Below are positions 60,465-64,000 of a stretch of DNA of 64,000 bases, in pieces; within the stretch, counting starts at the first letter, position 1; each line of letters opens with the position of its first letter. The position numbers and the translations under genes are program-made. Origin of the DNA: Escherichia coli (GTDB taxonomy: Bacteria; Pseudomonadota; Gammaproteobacteria; Enterobacterales; Enterobacteriaceae); the NCBI RefSeq assembly GCF_036503815.1, contig NZ_AP027764.1, forward strand, positions 1,984,001-2,048,000, read 5' to 3'. The notes under the pieces are model-generated. The model made no database searches and was not told the origin of the DNA. It was given only the letters and a program-made list of their open reading frames with translations.

Positions 60465-60999
60465 ACAGGTTTGTGAGGCTCTGGATGCCTGGGTATGCCG
60501 ACCAGGAATGACACAGGAGCAGGCGACGATATTAATCACGGAAGCATTCTGGGCTCTGAAAGAACGCCCGAACATCGATGTTCAACGCGTCACGTTTAAT
60601 GATGGCGAGGTTGATCAACGGGCGCTGGGCGTTAACCGGGTGAAGATATTCGAACGCTGGAAAGCTATCGACACCAGGGATAAGCGTGAAAAATTCACGG
60701 CACTGATTCCGGCAATTATGGAGGCTATCCGGATCAGTGATTTCAGGTTGTATTGTGAAATTACTGACGGAAAAAGCATTACGTACATGATCGCCGGGTT
60801 AAACAAAGAATATGGTGATGTGGTGGAGTCCGGGCTGCTTTTTGCGGATCCAGCTGTTGTGGAACGTGAGACTGACGAGCTTATAGAAAAAGCTATTGCT
60901 TTCAAGCATGCGTATCGTCAGCAATACCAATATTACTTTGCAGATAAACAAATATCTGTCTGGGGTTCGTATGAGTATCGATGCACTACGATGGGCTAA
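60448..60999 (+). CDS. YdaT-family prophage protein
   Basis: A 183-aa protein in the position of Rac ydaT, directly after the Cro/YdaS-like gene. The middle part IFERWKAIDTRDKREKFTAL, followed by IPAIMEAIRI, resembles RWLKGETKTQREKIQKLIPAI of YdaT. YdaT of Rac is toxic when overproduced and affects cell shape and division; in lambdoid prophages it stands where CII would be, and a DNA-binding role has been described for relatives. The start overlaps dicC and the end overlaps the replication gene, giving a tight early operon. Confidence 0.75.
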   Translation: MKITPEQVCEALDAWVCRPGMTQEQATILITEAFWALKERPNIDVQRVTFNDGEVDQRALGVNRVKIFERWKAIDTRDKREKFTALIPAIMEAIRISDFRLYCEITDGKSITYMIAGLNKEYGDVVESGLLFADPAVVERETDELIEKAIAFKHAYRQQYQYYFADKQISVWGSYEYRCTTMG

Positions 61000-62011
61000 A
61001 AAGGTGAAAACCGGCAGTTCATCCAGTAAGTCAGTATTAACCTGGCTTGCTGATATGTGCGGTGCCGATTTGTGTGCATACCCGTCTGTATCTGCACTGG
61101 CAGAAGTAACGGAACTGAACAAAAAGACTGTGCAGGACAGCTTACGACACCTGATGGAGATTGGGTTAATTGTTGATACCGGTGAGAGAAAAGGCCGAAC
61201 AAAGCAGATCGTAGTGTACCGACTTATCGGTGTTGAAGAAAGTGTTACCGAGGCTGAATACACCCAAAAACGGGAGTCTTTAAAGGTGGGTAAAATTGGT
61301 ACTGTTAATAAAAACAGTACCGAAAATGGCTATGTTTCAGCACAAAACAGACCCAAAAACGGAACTCTTAGCTGCATGGAAAATAACCAAAGACACCCAA
61401 ATTTTCCATCAAAGACACCCAAAAATGGATCACGGAACCCAAAGGAACCCAAAGATCTAAACCCCACACATAACACACGCGAGAGTGCTCCGACCAGTGA
61501 GCAGGAAGTTTTGTCGTTACAGGCAGCACCCCCTGTATTCCTGGATGGCCTGAGCGAACCCATCGGAAAATTTCCGATGACCGATAGCTGGTATCCGTCA
61601 CGGGATTTTCGACGACGGGCTGCGTTGTGGGGGATGGCTTTGCCGGAGACAGAATTTACACCTGCTGAACTTGCCGCCTTCCGGGACTACTGGACAGCGG
61701 AGGGGAAAGTGTTTACGCAGATTCAGTGGGAGCAGAAATTCGCCCGTCACGTAAATCACGTCAGGGCGCAGGTTAAACCAGTCAGCAAGGGGGTAAACCA
61801 TGCAGCAGCACCAGGTGGCACCGCATCACGGGCAGTTCAGGAAATTCGGGCAGCACGTGAGCAGTGGGAACGTGAAAACGGATTTATCAGCGACGGAAAC
61901 GGCCTGGAAGCTGTGGGAGCTCATGGGGGAGGTTTATTCGAACCGCTGGACCCAGAAGAATGGGGCCGCACCTTCGAAGCTCTGGATTGCACAGATTGGC
62001 GCGATGACTGA
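60971..62011 (+). CDS. Phage replication initiator (O-like, HTH plus DnaT-like)
   Basis: A 346-aa protein occupying the lambda O position. The N-terminal 75 residues form a winged helix: KSVLTWLADMCGADLCAYPS, then VSALAEVTELNKKTVQDSLRH and LMEIGLIVDTG. A low-complexity, Asn/Lys/Pro-rich linker covers about 100-200. A C-terminal DnaT-like segment follows (FTPAELAAFRDYWTAEGKVF, then TQIQWEQKFARHVNHV), the form that feeds DnaC/DnaB loading. The linker DNA is rich in short ACCCAAA-type direct repeats (61349-61450), which may serve as origin iterons as in lambda O. ATG 60971 was chosen because it lies inside the end of the YdaT-like gene. Confidence 0.8.
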   Translation: MSIDALRWAKKVKTGSSSSKSVLTWLADMCGADLCAYPSVSALAEVTELNKKTVQDSLRHLMEIGLIVDTGERKGRTKQIVVYRLIGVEESVTEAEYTQKRESLKVGKIGTVNKNSTENGYVSAQNRPKNGTLSCMENNQRHPNFPSKTPKNGSRNPKEPKDLNPTHNTRESAPTSEQEVLSLQAAPPVFLDGLSEPIGKFPMTDSWYPSRDFRRRAALWGMALPETEFTPAELAAFRDYWTAEGKVFTQIQWEQKFARHVNHVRAQVKPVSKGVNHAAAPGGTASRAVQEIRAAREQWERENGFISDGNGLEAVGAHGGGLFEPLDPEEWGRTFEALDCTDWRDD

Positions 62012-62465
62012 GCAGCAAATCCGACAGGTCTGCCGCCAGTGCATGGACCGCTGCCGGGCGGGTGAAACATGGCCTCCGGACCTGGCTGAGTTTGTGGCGT
62101 TGATTTCAGAAAGTGGGGCTAACCCATTTGGTCTGACGGTGGATGCTGTGATGGAGGAGTACCGCCTCTGGCGCAATGAATCCTGGCAATACGACGGAAG
62201 TGATAAGTACCCGTGGTCTCAGCCTGTGCTGTATCACATTTGCCTCGAGATGCGTTCAAAGGGGATTGAGCGCCAGATGACCGAAGGGGAATTAAAACGG
62301 CTTGCAGAACGGCAGCTGACGAAATGGGCAAAGCATGTTAGTAACGGCCTGAGTGTTCCGCCTGTCCGGCGACAACTGGCAGCACCCAAACGTCCTGCGG
62401 GACCAACGCCAATTGAGTTGCTGAAACAGGAATATGAACGCCGGAAAGCGGCTGGGTTTGTCTGA
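61800..62465 (+). CDS. Phage replication protein P-like helicase loader
   Basis: A 221-aa protein of the lambda P type: AWKLWELMGEVYSNRW, then WIAQIGAMTEQQIRQVCRQC and WPPDLAEFVALI match the pattern of P (INGVFSQLLATFP..., MEQVNAGMRVARRQN, LPSPGQFVAW). P brings the host DnaB helicase to the O-bound origin. The frame beginning at 61800 overlaps the O-like gene by 212 bp in another frame. A shorter start at 62004 would avoid this but would cut off the P-like N-terminal region, so I prefer the long form. Confidence 0.78.
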   Translation: MQQHQVAPHHGQFRKFGQHVSSGNVKTDLSATETAWKLWELMGEVYSNRWTQKNGAAPSKLWIAQIGAMTEQQIRQVCRQCMDRCRAGETWPPDLAEFVALISESGANPFGLTVDAVMEEYRLWRNESWQYDGSDKYPWSQPVLYHICLEMRSKGIERQMTEGELKRLAERQLTKWAKHVSNGLSVPPVRRQLAAPKRPAGPTPIELLKQEYERRKAAGFV

Positions 62466-62497
62466 TTTGAGAAGTAATTTTTACCGTGAGGAAATTT

Positions 62498-63267
62498 ATG
62501 GAGACTGTTTTTGACGCACTGAAAGCGATGGGAAAAGCCACGTCGGTAGAGCTGGCTGCGCGACTTGATATCAGTCGTGAAGAAGTGCTGAACGAGCTGT
62601 GGGAACTCAAAAGAAATGGCGTCGTTGATAAAACTGGTCACACCTGGTTTCTGGCTGGCGAAGGTGAATCCGGGGTAACCGAAGAGCAGGCAGCGCAATC
62701 TGAAGCATCGGATGCGCTAACCAGGGAAGTCGAACGAAAAGTTACCGCTGATATGATAATTGAGTTTATCGGTCAGGAGGGAGCTAAAACGTGTGAGGAA
62801 CTGGCGGGTAGTTCAGTGTCAGCACTCGCAAGGTTGCTTCCACGCTGGCGGTAGCAACCGCAACGGGGCGGCTGGCACGCGTAAACCAGAACGGTAAATT
62901 TCGCTACTGCATGCCGGGTGATAGTTTACCAGCAGAGCCGAAAGCTGCATCGGTAACGGAAACTGATGGTAAAGCCTTTCCTCAGCCAGCCGGTGTTGCG
63001 TTACCAGTACAGAAAGCGGCAACACAGGAAGATATTAAAACAGAAACTGTGGCTGATATTGTGCAATCGTTGCCATCGTTTACTGAAACGCGAGCGGATG
63101 ACCTGGTTTTACCATCGCTGCATATGGCAAACCGCGAATTGCGTCGGGCGAAAAATCATGTTCAGAAGTGGGAGAGAGTCTGCGCCTTGCTGAGGGAGCT
63201 GAACAAGCACCGGGATATTGTTCGACAGATTACTGATTCTTCCCGCCGTGTTGTATCGGAAAAGTGA
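62498..63267 (+). pseudogene. DUF1627 prophage protein, single-base frameshift
   Basis: The first frame begins METVFDALKAMGKATSVELAARL at ATG 62498 (GAGGAAAT upstream) and continues a winged-helix pattern to CEELAGS near 62810. It then runs out of frame and stops at 62854. From 62812 another frame reads FSVSTRKVASTLAVATATGRL, then VNQNGKFRYCMPGDSLPAEP, and goes on to the stop at 63267. This is the usual C-terminal part of DUF1627 proteins. One base missing around 62808-62812 explains it. Function of the family is unknown; the N-terminal region looks DNA-binding. A sequencing error is possible. Confidence 0.8.
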
Positions 63268-63282
63268 TTGCCGGAGGCGCTT

Positions 63283-63699
63283 ATGGCAAAAGTATTTACA
63301 CAAGAAGAGCGAGAAAAAATTAAAGGGCAGGTTGTTGAACTAGTACGCCGGAGTGGGCGCGAGACGTTACGGCAACTGGAAGCCAAGACAGGTGCGACAA
63401 GATATCTGATGAGCGTTCTCGCCAGAGAGCTGGTTGCCAGTGGCGATGTATACAACTCTGGTTACGGGTTATTCTCGTCTGAACAGGCTCGTAAGGACTG
63501 GCAAAATGCCCGCAAAAAACTCACTAGGGCAAGGGCGAAGAAACCCGCTGTGGTTGATCCGGGCCTTATCTGGTCATTAGATGACGGAGAAATACGTCGC
63601 TACGACAGGCGTCATAATATAATTTGTAATGAGTGCCGTAACAGTGAAGTGATGCAGAGAGTTTTGATATTTTACACAGGAGTAATGATGGAGCAGTGA
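63283..63699 (+). CDS. DUF977 prophage protein
   Basis: A 138-aa protein of the DUF977 family common in Rac-like and Stx-type prophages. It starts MAKVFTQEEREKIKGQVVEL, followed by RETLRQLEAKTGATRYLMSV, a winged-helix-like region. The ending RRHNIICNECRNSEVMQRVL with two Cys is characteristic. ATG 63283 has GGAGG 5 nt upstream; the open frame begins at 63268 without one. Function is unknown, perhaps a DNA-binding accessory to early gene expression. Confidence 0.8.
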   Translation: MAKVFTQEEREKIKGQVVELVRRSGRETLRQLEAKTGATRYLMSVLARELVASGDVYNSGYGLFSSEQARKDWQNARKKLTRARAKKPAVVDPGLIWSLDDGEIRRYDRRHNIICNECRNSEVMQRVLIFYTGVMMEQ

Positions 63700-63706
63700 A
63701 AACAAT

Positions 63707-63841
63707 ATGAAATCTTTAGCTTCTGGTATTGTAACAGATGGGAAAAGTGTAGATATATGGAAATTGCATAGCAATAATTCGCAGCATGGATGCTATTCGT
63801 ATGTTGATAAAGTGGTCCCAGTATGCGAGTGTAAGAGTTGA
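63707..63841 (+). CDS. Short ORF of unknown function near the window end
   Basis: A 44-codon frame (MKSLASGIVTDGKSVDIWKL to CECKS) begins 7 bp after the DUF977 stop. There is no good ribosome site, only AACAAT. No family recognised. The remaining bases to 64000 show no gene and are AT-rich. Confidence 0.25.
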   Translation: MKSLASGIVTDGKSVDIWKLHSNNSQHGCYSYVDKVVPVCECKS

Positions 63842-64000
63842 ACCAGTTCCAACTAAGAAATTGGGGGGATAATATAGAAGGTGGCTAAGTGAATGTGGTT
63901 ATGATTATCTGAAAAACAAATGGAATATTTTAATGGGTCTAAGAACACAGCAATGCACAAATTAGGGGTTATCTTTTACTGTGCTTATTAATATGCTCAA

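Noticed and set aside
60799..61263. 154-aa minus-strand ORF across the YdaT-like and O-like genes
   Set aside because: Both plus-strand genes are recognisable; the minus ORF crosses their junction and has no start signal.

Overview
The window is Escherichia coli (or Shigella) chromosome. It holds four identical tRNA-Asn genes, serU, and the core genes nac, cbl, yeeO, yeeN, amn, shiA, yeeJ and mtfA in the E. coli K-12 order, shown here in reverse orientation. Two integrated elements flank this core: the Yersinia-type high-pathogenicity island (HPI) on the left, next to a tRNA-Asn gene, and a lambdoid prophage on the right, next to serU.

Positions 1-34302 are the HPI. The left part (1-3800) is a small accessory module, nearly all on the minus strand. 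It has a 308-aa protein of unknown function, an AlpA-type excisionase (Hef-like), a small overlapping ORF, a DUF2857 (STY4526/YPO1902-type) protein, a TraR/DksA-like zinc-finger protein and a broken Hha/YmoA-family gene. An AT-rich stretch of about 800 bp without genes follows. Next comes the yersiniabactin locus: the receptor fyuA; the biosynthetic operon irp2-irp1-ybtU-ybtT-ybtE; the AraC-type activator ybtA; and the divergent operon ybtP-ybtQ-ybtX-ybtS. Salicylate made by YbtS is activated by YbtE and loaded onto HMWP2 (irp2). HMWP2 and HMWP1 (irp1), with YbtU and YbtT, build the siderophore. FyuA takes up the ferric complex and the ABC pair YbtP/YbtQ handles it at the inner membrane. Fur-box-like sequences and YbtA-type inverted repeats lie in front of the operons. 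The P4-type integrase intB sits beside the tRNA-Asn copy that abuts nac.

Positions 34363-54196 are core genome: nac with a clear sigma-54 promoter and an NtrC-like site, cbl, yeeO between two oppositely oriented tRNA-Asn genes, the YebC-family gene yeeN, AMP nucleosidase amn, the shikimate transporter shiA, an intact family 9 glycosyltransferase (yeeL locus), the giant inverse autotransporter yeeJ with repeated Ig-like domains, the fourth tRNA-Asn, the Mlc-titration peptidase mtfA and tRNA-Ser(CGA).

Positions 54197-64000 are the left part of a lambdoid prophage, cut by the window end. It has a lambda-type integrase, a DUF4224 excisionase and an 823-aa exonuclease. The exonuclease looks like a RecE-type N-terminal and linker region joined to a DEDDh exonuclease domain. 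A complete Qin-like dic immunity and cell-division-inhibition module follows (dicA, dicC, ydfA, ydfB, ydfC, dicF sRNA, dicB, ydfD). Then come a YdaT-family gene, O-like and P-like replication genes that overlap by about 210 bp, a frameshifted DUF1627 gene and a DUF977 gene.

I saw no rRNA, CRISPR array or insertion sequence. The strongest candidates for a second look are the RecE/DEDDh domain swap, the dicBF module outside Qin, the nonsense-disrupted Hha-family gene next to the Hef module, and the paired YbtA inverted repeats.
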